The position numbers were made by a program, and so were the translations under genes. The notes under the pieces were generated by a model. The model was not told the origin of the DNA. It searched no databases and saw only the letters and a list, made by a program, of their open reading frames with translations. A stretch of 64,000 nucleotides of DNA from Chloroflexota bacterium (lineage in GTDB: Bacteria; Chloroflexota; UBA6077; SHYK01): contig SHYK01000003.1 of NCBI GenBank assembly GCA_009692845.1, positions 67,956-131,955 of the forward strand. Reading direction: 5' to 3'. Shown piece after piece: positions 46,931 to 55,921 of this stretch (the stretch's first letter is position 1; every line of letters starts with the position of its first letter).

Positions 46931-48217
46931 TCACCGGGCTGCCATCGGTTCGAGCTCGGGCTGGTCCTCGTCTAGCGTCGCCAGGGTCGCGATGTCCTTG
47001 GCGCGCAGGTCTTTGCGAGCGGCCAGGATGCCGATGTTGATGAGGGCGCAGGCAATGGCGCCCGAGACTAGGGCAATGGGTGCGCCCACCACACCGGCCG
47101 CAACGCCCAGCAGGCCTTGGCCTATCGAGGGTACGCCAATCGTGCTCATCTGCTGGAAGCTGGAAACCCGTCCCCGATATTCATCGGGAGTCAGCAACTG
47201 GATCACGCCATTGCGGGAGGTGGCCTGCATGGAGTCGGTCACCCCCAAGGCCAAGCAAGCGATCATAGCGAGCGGAAGCCACGGGGCCAGGGCCATCCCG
47301 GCCAGGGCGACGCAATAGGCCAGGATCGAGGCGACACAGACAAACCCTTTGTAGGGAAAATCGCCCAGGCTGGCGATGAGCGCCGCCCCCAGAACGGCTC
47401 CGACGGCGTCGGCGGACCAGAGCAGCCCGTAGCCGGTGGGACCGGCGTCCAGACGCTCGGCCAGGATCGGCATCAACACCTGGTAGCTGCCAAACAGCAT
47501 GGCGGCGGCATCGGTTCCGAGCAGAACCAGGATGATGGTGCGGCGGTGGCGGATAAACCGGAGGCCGTCGATCATGGCCCGGAAGGCGGACTCGCGGGGT
47601 TTGGCGGGGGTTGCGCCCAGATTGATGCGACCCAGCAGGAAGAAAGTCACCACGAAAGCCACCCCGGTCGCCGCGTAGGTTATCGAAAGCCCGATGGTGG
47701 CGATGGCGATACCGGCGATGGCCGGAGCGATGATGCGAGCCATCCCGAAGACGCTAAAGTTCAAAGCCACCGCGTTCACGAGCTGGTGGCGAGGCACCAG
47801 GTTGGGCACGATCGCCTGTCGAGCGGGGGCGCTCAAGGCGCCGAAAGCGGTCGTGATCATCGTTCCGACGTAGATGTGCCAGGCCTCGATGAGGCCACTC
47901 AAGGTGAGGGCGCCCAGGGCCAGGGCCACGACACCATTGGCGATCTGCCCACTCATGATGATCCAACGGCGGTTCACGCGATCAGCGATTACGCCACCAA
48001 TCAAGGACAGACCGATGATCGGAATGGCGCGGGCAATCCCGGTCAGGCCAAGGAGTAGCGCGGAACCGGTGATCTCGTAGATCTGCCACAGGTTGGCCGT
48101 TTGCTGCAGGGTTCCGCCGATGGCGGCCACAAAGCCAGCCAGGAAGAGGAGGCGGAAATCGGGGCTTTCGAGGGCGGAGACGGCACGCCGCAGGCTAGGA
48201 CGATCGCTCTGGGTCAA
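46931..48217 (-). CDS. MFS exporter (EntS/MFS_3-type)
   Basis: A 428-residue, roughly 12-helix transporter of the enterobactin-exporter type. GLTGIARAIPIIGLSLIGGVIADRVNRRW carries the loop 2-3 signature (G..ADR..RR), and LTPDEYRGRVSSFQQMS is the matching second-half motif. It probably expels a small molecule or drug by proton antiport. The paralogue at 48241 lies directly upstream on the same strand with a 23-base gap, so the two are co-expressed and arose by tandem duplication. Confidence 0.88.
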   Translation of the reverse strand: MTQSDRPSLRRAVSALESPDFRLLFLAGFVAAIGGTLQQTANLWQIYEITGSALLLGLTGIARAIPIIGLSLIGGVIADRVNRRWIIMSGQIANGVVALALGALTLSGLIEAWHIYVGTMITTAFGALSAPARQAIVPNLVPRHQLVNAVALNFSVFGMARIIAPAIAGIAIATIGLSITYAATGVAFVVTFFLLGRINLGATPAKPRESAFRAMIDGLRFIRHRRTIILVLLGTDAAAMLFGSYQVLMPILAERLDAGPTGYGLLWSADAVGAVLGAALIASLGDFPYKGFVCVASILAYCVALAGMALAPWLPLAMIACLALGVTDSMQATSRNGVIQLLTPDEYRGRVSSFQQMSTIGVPSIGQGLLGVAAGVVGAPIALVSGAIACALINIGILAARKDLRAKDIATLATLDEDQPELEPMAAR

Positions 48218-48240
48218 GTTTCCGCTCTGGTCAAGCTGGG

Positions 48241-49533
48241 CTAGCGGGTCGCGGCGATCGACGGGGCGAACTGCGCCTCGGCTTTCGCCAGCACCTCGTC
48301 GGGTGCAGCCAAGTCAGGCGAACGCAGGTCCTTGCGATTGATCAGCGCAGCGACATTGATCGCCGCGCAGATGATGGCTCCGCCGATCAGAGCCGGAGCG
48401 GCGCCCACCCCCGCGGCGACTGCGCCCATGAGGCCCAACCCAAAGCCCGGACCACTCGACTGCAGCATGAGCTGGAACGACGAGACCCGGCCGCGGAACT
48501 CATCCGGGGTGAGGATCTGGATGATCGAGCTCCGAGTGATCGCTTGCAGGGAGTCGCAGAGCCCCAGCCCGGCGCTAACCAGGAGGATCAAAGGGAACCA
48601 CGGGGCCACTCCCAGGCCGATCAAGCAAATCGAATAAGCCAAGATGGCACCCGTGATCAGGTAGCCTTTGTAGCGGTAGTTCCCAAGTGAAAGGATTACG
48701 AAGGAACCAACCAGGCTTCCCACGCTGGTCGCCGAGGACAGGAGTCCAAAGCCGACTGCGCCCGTGTCGAACTGGTCTGCGATGATCGGGAGCAATACCT
48801 GGTAGCTCCCGAAGATCATCGCGCTGAAGTCCATCAGCAGAATGACCAGGATAATCGACCGAACTCGAACGAAGCGCACGCCTTCCATAAGGTCCTTGAC
48901 CGGCGATCCGGCGGCCCGGGCCGGCAGGGCAGGAAGATGCACTGCAAGGAGTGTGACGGCGGAAATCACATGCGCCGCCCCATTGAGGGCATAGGTAATT
49001 GGGGTTCCCACCAGGGCAATCAGGATGCCGGCCATCGACGGCCCGGCAATGCCCGAGATTCGGTTGGCCGAGAAATTCAGGGACATTGCATTCATCAAAT
49101 ATTCGTGGGGCACTACGCTGGCCAACGCGGCCCGTCGAGCAGGTCCGGCGGCTGATCCGAGGGACGAATTGAGGAAAACGGCCAAATAGATGTGCCAGAC
49201 CTGGACCTGACCGGTGAGGCTGAGAACGCCCAGAGTGACCGCGAAGACTCCATTCGACACCTGGGTCAAGATGATGATGGTCCGGCGGTCGATTCGGTCC
49301 GCGACGACCCCTCCCAAAAGGGAGAACAATATCGTCGGGATGGCGCGGGCAACGCCGGTCAGCCCGAGCTGCAACGCCGAACCGGTCAGAGCATAGATTT
49401 GCCAGGCATTGGCAATACTCTGAAGCTGCCCACCCACGCCGGAGATGACCTGGGCGAAGATGAGCGAACGAAAGGCAGGGACGCTAAAAGACGCGAAGGC
49501 GTTTCGAAGGCCTTTAGGCGTTTCGCTACTCAC
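48241..49533 (-). CDS. MFS exporter (EntS/MFS_3-type), paralogue
   Basis: A 430-residue transporter like its neighbour: GLTGVARAIPTILFSLLGGVVADRIDRRT and LTPDEFRGRVSSFQLML are the shared motifs, with about 12 hydrophobic segments. Start GTG 49533 aligns with the paralogue; the frame runs on to 49605 without family-like sequence. It is the first gene of the pair. Substrate unknown; no regulator is adjacent. Confidence 0.86.
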   Translation of the reverse strand: MSSETPKGLRNAFASFSVPAFRSLIFAQVISGVGGQLQSIANAWQIYALTGSALQLGLTGVARAIPTILFSLLGGVVADRIDRRTIIILTQVSNGVFAVTLGVLSLTGQVQVWHIYLAVFLNSSLGSAAGPARRAALASVVPHEYLMNAMSLNFSANRISGIAGPSMAGILIALVGTPITYALNGAAHVISAVTLLAVHLPALPARAAGSPVKDLMEGVRFVRVRSIILVILLMDFSAMIFGSYQVLLPIIADQFDTGAVGFGLLSSATSVGSLVGSFVILSLGNYRYKGYLITGAILAYSICLIGLGVAPWFPLILLVSAGLGLCDSLQAITRSSIIQILTPDEFRGRVSSFQLMLQSSGPGFGLGLMGAVAAGVGAAPALIGGAIICAAINVAALINRKDLRSPDLAAPDEVLAKAEAQFAPSIAATR

Positions 49534-49992
49534 CGGCGGATTGCCTGTGAATAGGTGTCCACTGCGAGGTCGCGAGCGCGGACGGTACGGGTGGCACGTC
49601 GCCATGATACTTAGGAAGCCTAAGGCTCTGCCAGTGCCCTGAACCTGCTGGGATAGGCCTGAGATTACCCGTTTGGAACTTGCACGGCAGGCGCTCGAGG
49701 GCTATTCTTTACTTAGCCTGCGCGGGGGAGAAAGGACTCAACTGATGATGGGAATGTACCCCAAGATGGTCAGAGTCCTCGTTGGAGTCTGGCAGGTGGA
49801 TCACCGATGCTCTGTAGTTTCATAGCTGCAGGGCCGGTTCGACACCGGGTGCGTCTTTGACGATTGCCGCGTCGCGGGTCAGGAACGATCCGCTAGGCCT
49901 CAGCTGATAACACCTGGCGCAGGGCCTCCATCCGGTTAACCAAGAAAATAGCGCATGAGCCCCTCCGATCGATCGGGGGGGCTCTGTTTTGC
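49534..49992. other. 459-bp gap with a PIN-domain fragment and terminator
   Basis: No intact gene is seen. On the minus strand 49820-49891 reads GSFLTRDAAIVKDAPGVEPA and ends with TGA, like the last strand of PIN-domain toxins (FLT.D..). The rest of such a gene is absent, so this is probably a vapC remnant. A terminator lies at 49957-49984. Confidence 0.45.
49957..49984. terminator. Terminator hairpin after the LiaF-like gene
   Basis: GAGCCCCTCCGATC opposes GATCGGGGGGGCTC (one mismatch on DNA). On the plus strand it is followed by TGTTTTG. It lies nine bases past the stop of the minus-strand gene at 49993. Confidence 0.6.
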
Positions 49993-50937
49993 TCAGCGGA
50001 TTTCGACACTCGAGGCACCGGTCTGGATGCGCAGACTGATCTTGTTCTCGGCGGAACCGAAGTTGGATGACCGGTAGCTGTTCTGAAAGCCGAACATGGG
50101 GATGCCAGCCCGAGGGCTGGACGAGGGAAACCGGGTCTCATCGACTTTGACGCGGGTCAGGCCACTATCGATCCGGATGTCGGCCGCCATTTCAGTTGGG
50201 ATATCCACCACTATCGTGCTGGCGCCGCCCCGGATCAATGCATTCACGGTGCCGCGGGCGGGTAACCGCACCGTAGCTTGAGTCGCCCCGACTTGAAGAT
50301 CGAAGGCGCGCAACTGGAGGTCGTTCAGATCGGCCTGGAGTTGGGAGGCTCCTACCCGGACCTGGAGTGACCTGAGCGGGATCGCGCTGGTCAGGCGAAG
50401 ATTTGTTTGCGACTGGGTGGCCCCAAACGAGCCGGGGGAGATTTCGCGCAGCTCGAGCCGGCCGACCCCCTCGGCAACCCGATAGCTCGATTCGAGGCCC
50501 CGCTCATCCGGGGTCGTATTTCCCTGTGCGAGCAGGCCTGCGTCCGCGCCGCCGGTGATGGAAACTTCACCGGCCGCGAAAGACGCGGTGACCTCGGCTT
50601 CCCGGGCGCCGCCCAACGGTTGGTCGAGGGCAGCGCTGTGGGTCGGGGGTGGAGGAACCGGGAAACGGGGAGATCCGCCCAGGCTAAAGAAGCTCCGTCC
50701 TGCACCAAGCCCGCCCGCGATCAAGAGGACCAGGACGAGAAACAGCGCGGCTCTCCAGGAAGCCCGCCCGGTGAGAAGCAGCTCGAGTCCCAGCAGAATC
50801 AATACCGCGGGCCAGAGCCGGAGCAGCCACGGCCAGATGTCGGGGGAGATCAGGCCGAGGTTCGTGGCGAACAGAACCAGACCGAGCACGACCAGCGCAG
50901 CCGGCATTAAGAGGGGGCGCCGCCAGAGTGGAGTCAT
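49993..50937 (-). CDS. LiaF-like membrane protein with toastrack (DUF2154-type) domain
   Basis: A 314-residue protein. The N-terminus has about four hydrophobic segments (including WPAVLILLGLELLLTG, the LiaF/LiaI-type pattern). The C-terminal half is a regular beta structure: LRSLQVRVGASQLQADLNDL, LQVGATQATVRLPARG and GGASTIVVDIP, typical of the toastrack/LiaF domain. LiaF proteins modulate cell-envelope stress two-component systems, but no kinase is adjacent. Start ATG 50937. It follows the PspC-like gene on the same strand, a common pairing. Confidence 0.8.
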   Translation of the reverse strand: MTPLWRRPLLMPAALVVLGLVLFATNLGLISPDIWPWLLRLWPAVLILLGLELLLTGRASWRAALFLVLVLLIAGGLGAGRSFFSLGGSPRFPVPPPPTHSAALDQPLGGAREAEVTASFAAGEVSITGGADAGLLAQGNTTPDERGLESSYRVAEGVGRLELREISPGSFGATQSQTNLRLTSAIPLRSLQVRVGASQLQADLNDLQLRAFDLQVGATQATVRLPARGTVNALIRGGASTIVVDIPTEMAADIRIDSGLTRVKVDETRFPSSSPRAGIPMFGFQNSYRSSNFGSAENKISLRIQTGASSVEIR

Positions 50938-50984
50938 CGCGTGGCTGGGCCGGTCGGGTGCCGATCGATCGCCAAATAGGCTCT

Positions 50985-51503
50985 TTAGACCCGGGCTCGT
51001 TGCCAGAGCAGGATGGCGCCGAGACCGACCAAGAGGGCCGGCCAGAAGGTGCGCCAGTTGAGCCACCAGATCAGGTTCAGGTTGTCCATCAAGAGGACGA
51101 GGCCGATCAAGATCAAGAGGACGCCGACCCACACGTGGCGATCACGACGACGCAGGCGTCGGCGGGGCGTTTCCCCGGCCCGGGTGGGCTCTGCCCCGGT
51201 TGCCGCTAACTCAGGTGGGTCGGATGATTCGCGCTCATTGAAGGGGGTTTCCGGAGAGGGAGTCTCTGGTTCGGTCGGGTGCGTTTTCGGCGAAATACCC
51301 AATCTCGTTTCTTCCAGCGGAACGATGATCCACAGCAAGAGATAGGCGACAGCGAAGACCCCGGCAGTCAGGAAGGCGAGCAGGAGCCAGGCTACCCGCA
51401 CCAGCACTGGATCGACGTCGAAATAATCGGCGATTCCGCCGGACACGCCGCTGATCATCCGGTCGGTGGTGCTCCGGTAGAGGCGACGGCTGGTCGGGTC
51501 CAT
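50985..51503 (-). CDS. PspC-domain membrane protein
   Basis: A 172-residue protein. The PspC domain is at the N-terminus (RLYRSTTDRMISGVSGGIADYFDVDPVLVRV is its core) with a hydrophobic helix after it (LLLAFLTAGVFAVAYLLLWIIVP). A charged linker follows, then a C-terminal two-helix region (VGVLLILIGLVLLMDNLNLIWW) like that of LiaF-type proteins. It probably belongs to an envelope-stress response with the LiaF-like gene 47 bases downstream. Start ATG 51503, with TTGGAGC upstream. Confidence 0.85.
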   Translation of the reverse strand: MDPTSRRLYRSTTDRMISGVSGGIADYFDVDPVLVRVAWLLLAFLTAGVFAVAYLLLWIIVPLEETRLGISPKTHPTEPETPSPETPFNERESSDPPELAATGAEPTRAGETPRRRLRRRDRHVWVGVLLILIGLVLLMDNLNLIWWLNWRTFWPALLVGLGAILLWQRARV

Positions 51504-51593
51504 GGTTGCTCCAAGCATCCAGTGCGCTCGCCGCATTATGCTCTAGGGACGTGGCATCGCCGAATCGGCAGATCATGCGAGGATGGGAACCCG

Positions 51594-52250
51594 ATGGTTG
51601 AGCTCGTGCGAGGAGTGCAGCTTTTCTGCGCTGAATGGCCGGAAGCTCGCTCTTTATGGGAGCGGGTTGATCCGGAGCTATTCGCGGTAACCCCCGTCGA
51701 GCCGGTGGAGCGGGTCATGGAAGTCATGCCCACCGGTTTCGGAGCCCTGGTGCGGGCGATTCTCCACCAGCAAGTCTCGATCTATGCCGGGCGCGCCATC
51801 CTGGGACGGTTGGTGGACGCCTGCGGCGGCGAGGTCGAGCCTGACGCGGTGCTGCGTCTCAACGACGATGATCTGCGGTCGGTTGGCCTTTCCCGCCAGA
51901 AGGTAAGTTACCTGCGGGCACTCGCCCAGGGGACGATCGATGGCGTACTGGATCGTCTTGAGGTGGAGCCCGATGAAGTGGTCACCCAGCGACTGGTGAG
52001 CCTGCCCGGAGTCGGGGTGTGGACGGCGAAGATGTTCTGTTTGTTCCACCTGGCGCGGCCGGATGTGTTCAGCGGAGACGACCTTGGCCTCCGAGAGGGC
52101 ATCCGCATTCTAGATAATCTCGATGGCGGCCCTTCTCCGCGCGCGGCCGAGCTGCGCGCGGAGGTTTGGAGTCCGTTTCGGAGTCTGGCCGCGGTGTCGT
52201 TGTGGGATCTGGTGCGCCGCAGTCGGGCCGCTAAAGTCGGCGGACGCTAG
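51594..52250 (+). CDS. DNA-3-methyladenine glycosylase (HhH-GPD family)
   Basis: A 218-residue repair glycosylase of the AlkA type that removes alkylated bases. LVRAILHQQVSIYAGRAI begins the core; RLVSLPGVGVWTAKMFCLFHL is the helix-hairpin-helix; and the GDD in DVFSGDDLGLREG supplies the catalytic Asp. There is no FeS cluster motif and no N-terminal TATA-fold extension. Start ATG 51594. The next gene begins one base after its stop. Together with ogt at 23275 it gives two alkylation-repair routes. Confidence 0.88.
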   Translation: MVELVRGVQLFCAEWPEARSLWERVDPELFAVTPVEPVERVMEVMPTGFGALVRAILHQQVSIYAGRAILGRLVDACGGEVEPDAVLRLNDDDLRSVGLSRQKVSYLRALAQGTIDGVLDRLEVEPDEVVTQRLVSLPGVGVWTAKMFCLFHLARPDVFSGDDLGLREGIRILDNLDGGPSPRAAELRAEVWSPFRSLAAVSLWDLVRRSRAAKVGGR

Positions 52251-53140
52251 TTGACTCAGAATAACGAGACGGGCCAACCGTTGCTCAGCGCGGACTATGT
52301 TCGCTCCGTGTGGCGGGAGATTTCGGGCAACTTGAGGCCGACCTTGCTGGTTACCAGCGAGGGGTTCGACGCGGCGCTGGGCGCTCACGTACTGCTGGCC
52401 TGTGAGACTTACCAGCACACCGGGAGCTTCAAGTTCCGGGCGGCCTTCAACCTGCTCAGGTCGGTTCCACAGTCGGTAGTTGTGACCGCGTCGTCGGGCA
52501 ATTTTGGCCAGGCGGCGGCGCTCGCCTCGCGCCAGCTCGGGAAGGCCTGCACGGTGGTGATGCCGTCAACCTCGTCGCGGGTCAAGATCGAAGCAGTCCG
52601 ACGGTTGGGAGCGACCGTGGATCTGGTCGACACGGTTCGGATATCCCGCATGGAGCGGGTGCGGCAACTCCTGGAGGCGGAGCCGTCGAGCTTCTATGCC
52701 CCCGCTTTCGACGACACCCGGGTGGTGGCCGGGAACTCGACGCTGGGCCGCGAGATTTTTGAGCCAGGCAGCGATCTCGATCTGGTGGTGGTGGCGGGCT
52801 CATTTCCGTCGTCGCGACCGCGAGAAACCTGCTTAGACCAGGGGTAAAGATCATCGGCGCTGAACCAGCGCTGGGAGATGACGCGGCGCGATCCCTGCAC
52901 AGTGGCTCGCTGGTCGCCAATGAAGCGGAGCCTCAGACCATTGCGGATGGGGCGCGGACCCTGTCGCTGGGCGCGGTGACCTGGCCGATCGTGCGAGATG
53001 GGGTGGAAGACATCGTCGAGGTGACGGACTCCACCACGGCCGAAGCGGTCCGACTCTTGTTCCGCCATGCCAATATCAAAGCTGAGCCCACCGGCGCACT
53101 GGCGGTTGCGGCGGTGCTGGAGCGCCCCGCCCTCTTTGCG
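52251..53140 (+). pseudogene. Threonine/serine dehydratase pseudogene (frameshift in the PLP loop)
   Basis: The first frame (52251-52847) has ETYQHTGSFKFRAAFN with the PLP-binding Lys and VVTASSGNFGQAAALA, as in fold-type II dehydratases/serine racemases. At VVVAG the Gly-rich phosphate loop should follow. Instead the frame shifts, and the continuation ISVVATARNLLRPGVKIIGA, then NIKAEPTGALAVAAVLE, lies in another frame. A few bases of the Gly loop appear to be deleted near 52797-52802. Function is lost unless this is an assembly error. It starts at TTG 52251, coupled to the glycosylase gene. Confidence 0.8.
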
Positions 53141-53199
53141 GGACGCAATAGCCGCGCCGATCGGTCTGCTACGGCCGATCCGGGCAAGCGCCGCGTAGG

Positions 53200-53376
53200 C
53201 GACTCTGGGGTAGGGGGCTCCGGCACCGCGGGTATCGACGCGGTGCTCTCGCTGGGCGCAGGGCCCTTCCCGATCGTGGGGATAGAGTCGAAGATATTGT
53301 TGAGGTTCCCGACTCCACCACCGCCGAGGCGGTAGTCGCGGACCTCTACGCCGCTATTCTGCGGCGGGAGCTATAG
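53200..53376 (+). pseudogene. Second dehydratase-like remnant
   Basis: SGVGGSGTAGIDAVLSLGAG resembles the Gly-loop region of a dehydratase, and a shifted frame then reads DRVEDIVEVPDSTTAEAVVADLYAAILRREL before TAG 53376. The DIVEV-DSTTAEAV part repeats DGVEDIVEVTDSTTAEAVRLLF of the upstream pseudogene. This appears to be debris of a second, similar gene, or of a partial duplication. Confidence 0.6.
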
Positions 53377-53378
53377 GC

Positions 53379-53948
53379 TCAATCCTTTGCGGGGATCGAC
53401 GGGGCCGGCTCAGCATCCGTGACGACCGGGGTGACCTTCCTACTCCGTTTCGGACGGACCGCTGATGGCGGAGGGTCAGCTTCGGATGGCGCAAGGTCAA
53501 TCTTTGATGATGGCTCGGGGGCAACGGCCAGACTAGGGCTAGCGTCCTTATGCTCGGCCGGAACAACTGGCGGTAGATCGAGCAGGTTGACTTGGCTCAG
53601 CGCGGAACAGAGGTCGCGTTGCTCTTCTTTCAGGTCGGGAATGGCAGCGGCTGCGGCGAATCTAGCCGAGAGCTCGGGGTTCTGAGGCGCGCCCAGACTG
53701 TCGAGAAACACCGCACATAGGTTCAATAGGCGTTTTTCACTGTTCGCAAATGCCAACGCCCCCCGCTGGAAAAGGGGCAACGTGAGGGAGTCCGGTCGAA
53801 ATCCGCCGTATAGGGCCGCCCAGTCCCGATTCCGGCTCGCTTCCTTGCGGAGAATGTGGACCAACGTCCCTGCAAAGATGGCCTGAACCGCCTCCCGCCG
53901 CGTCTCGAACCGTGCCTCTGGCAAGCGCCCTCCAAATAGCCACGTCAA
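53379..53948 (-). CDS. Hypothetical protein with Pro/Ser-rich tail
   Basis: A 189-residue protein with a mostly helical N-terminal 120 residues (AVQAIFAGTLVHILRKEAS, RALAFANSEKRLLNLCAVFL) and a low-complexity Pro/Ser/Ala tail ending near SIPAKD. No family is recognised. The open frame extends a little further upstream, so the start (TTG 53948) is uncertain. It converges on the dehydratase remnants. Confidence 0.5.
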   Translation of the reverse strand: MTWLFGGRLPEARFETRREAVQAIFAGTLVHILRKEASRNRDWAALYGGFRPDSLTLPLFQRGALAFANSEKRLLNLCAVFLDSLGAPQNPELSARFAAAAAIPDLKEEQRDLCSALSQVNLLDLPPVVPAEHKDASPSLAVAPEPSSKIDLAPSEADPPPSAVRPKRSRKVTPVVTDAEPAPSIPAKD

Positions 53949-54145
53949 GACGTGGGCTGTGCGTATATCCGCATTCAGCAGCTAAGACTATCCGAAAACG
54001 GAGAGGCGTGGAAGCAGCCGAAGTATGCATGTCACGAGCTCGGGCGTCTTGCTGTTTTCCGACCGGCGTTGGAGAATCGCTGCCGTAGCGGACGAGGGAG
54101 TCTACTTACTCCATCGGTCCTCAGCAACTCTAGACTCGGAGCGGA

Positions 54146-55921
54146 GTGATTTCCTCTAAGCCCATTCGGCTGGTCGACTACGTCCTTCGTTACAAGTGGC
54201 ATTACCTGGCGGGGCTGCTTTCCCTGCTGAGTGCGTCCTTTGTGGTGATGCTGCCGCCGGTAATCATTCGGCAGGCGATTGACGCAATCGCAGCGGGCAC
54301 GACGAGTGAAGCCCTCTTGGGTTTTGGCGCCACGATTCTCGGGCTGGCGTTGCTAGAAAGTGTGGTCCGGTACACCGCGCGGCGGTTGATCTCCGGCATC
54401 TCCCGGCGGATCGAGTACGACCTGCGGACCGACCTGGCGACTCATCTCATGGCCCTCGACCAGAATTTCTATCTGAAGGCGCAAACCGGTGATCTGATGG
54501 CCCGGGCGACGAACGATCTCCAGCGAGTACGGGACCTGCTAGGCCCGAGCCTCCAGGATCTGTTCCGGCTCCCGGCCATGATGGCGGTGGGCTTTGTGCT
54601 CATGCTCTCGATCGACCAAGTCCTGGCGGTTTTGGCCCTGGCCTACTACCCGGTGATTGCCTTCTTCATCATCATCTTGAGAACCCGAATGGAAAGCCGA
54701 TTCCGAGCGGTCCAGGATCAATTTGGCACGCTCACGATCCGGGTCCAGGAAAACATCTCGGGGATGCGGACCATCAAGGCCTACGTTCAGGAAGACGCGG
54801 AAATTGCCAATTTCGTGGCGGCTAACCAGGAGATGGTCCGCCGAGCGATGTCGTGGGCGCGCTTTTCGGCGGGACTCATTGCCCTCACCACGGTGGCGGG
54901 CGGGGCGTCGCTCTCGCTGGTGCTGTGGTTTGGCGGGCACAGCGTGGTGGAGGGGCGGCTTTCCCTGGGTCAGTTCGTGCAGTTCATCGCCTACCTGGCG
55001 ATCCTGGCCAATCCGGTGCTGTCACTCGGTTGGACGGTGAGCATCCTGCAGGGGGGCATCGCCGGATGGAGGCGGGTCAAAGAGATCCTGGTCCAGGAGC
55101 CCGACATCGCCGATCCGTTGGTACCGGTCCATCTGGCCCGGATCCAAGGGGTCGTGGAGTTCAGCAACGTTACTTTTGGGTATGACGGGCATCCGGTGCT
55201 GAGGAATATCAATCTCAAAGTGCCGGCCGGGACTGCGGTGGCCATCGTGGGGGAAACCGGGGCCGGAAAAACGACTCTGATGAATCTGCTGGTTCGGCTT
55301 CACGATCCGTGGGAGGGGGTGATCTCGCTGGATGGCGTGGACATCCGTAGCCTTCCGCTGGAGCAGCTGCGGGCAGCGGTCGGAGTGGTTCCGCAGGAGA
55401 GCTTCCTGTTTTCAGAGCCGCTGTCGGACAACATCGCCTATGCGAGCCCAAACCCCGATCCGGTTCGGCTGCAAGCCGCCCTGGCCACCTCTCAACTGGT
55501 GACTGATCTTCCGCAGTTCGGTGACGGGTTGGACACAATGGTGGGAGAGCGGGGGGTAACCCTGTCGGGTGGACAGAAGCAGCGGGCCGCGCTGGCTCGG
55601 GCCTTGCTCAAAGAGGCCCCAGTGCTGGTGCTGGATGACGCGCTATCCCACGTCGACACCCACACCGAGGAGGAGATCCTCCATCGGCTGATTCCCCTGA
55701 TCCACGAGCGCACGACCTTCCTGATCGCCCATCGAACGTCAACGGTCATTGCGGCAGACTTCATCGTGGCGCTCGAAAACGGCTCGATCGCGGAGATGGG
55801 CACCCACCAGGAGCTGCTGGACCGGCATGGGGTGTACGCGCGGCTCTACCATCGCCAAACGCTCGCCGAGCAGCTCGAGAGCCCCGACGGAATCGACGCG
55901 GCCAATGGGATTCGCGCATGA
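54146..55921 (+). CDS. Heterodimeric ABC exporter, subunit A (degenerate site)
   Basis: A 591-residue half-transporter with six membrane helices followed by an ATPase domain. Walker A is GETGAGKTTLMN, the signature LSGGQKQRAALARALL is canonical, but Walker B reads VLVLDDALSHVD with Asp where the catalytic Glu should be. This is the non-hydrolysing half of type IV heterodimeric exporters such as BmrCD or TM287/288. Start GTG 54146. Its stop overlaps the next gene's ATG by four bases. Substrates of relatives are drugs or lipids. Confidence 0.92.
   Translation: MISSKPIRLVDYVLRYKWHYLAGLLSLLSASFVVMLPPVIIRQAIDAIAAGTTSEALLGFGATILGLALLESVVRYTARRLISGISRRIEYDLRTDLATHLMALDQNFYLKAQTGDLMARATNDLQRVRDLLGPSLQDLFRLPAMMAVGFVLMLSIDQVLAVLALAYYPVIAFFIIILRTRMESRFRAVQDQFGTLTIRVQENISGMRTIKAYVQEDAEIANFVAANQEMVRRAMSWARFSAGLIALTTVAGGASLSLVLWFGGHSVVEGRLSLGQFVQFIAYLAILANPVLSLGWTVSILQGGIAGWRRVKEILVQEPDIADPLVPVHLARIQGVVEFSNVTFGYDGHPVLRNINLKVPAGTAVAIVGETGAGKTTLMNLLVRLHDPWEGVISLDGVDIRSLPLEQLRAAVGVVPQESFLFSEPLSDNIAYASPNPDPVRLQAALATSQLVTDLPQFGDGLDTMVGERGVTLSGGQKQRAALARALLKEAPVLVLDDALSHVDTHTEEEILHRLIPLIHERTTFLIAHRTSTVIAADFIVALENGSIAEMGTHQELLDRHGVYARLYHRQTLAEQLESPDGIDAANGIRA

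Noticed and set aside
47117-48058. A 313-codon plus-strand frame
   Set aside because: Antisense to the MFS exporter; Gly/Asp/His-rich composition typical of a shadow frame.
49832-49852. T-arm-like sequence CCGGTTCGACACCGG, possible tRNA
   Set aside because: No acceptor stem, anticodon arm or CCA can be built around it; it lies inside the PIN-like fragment.
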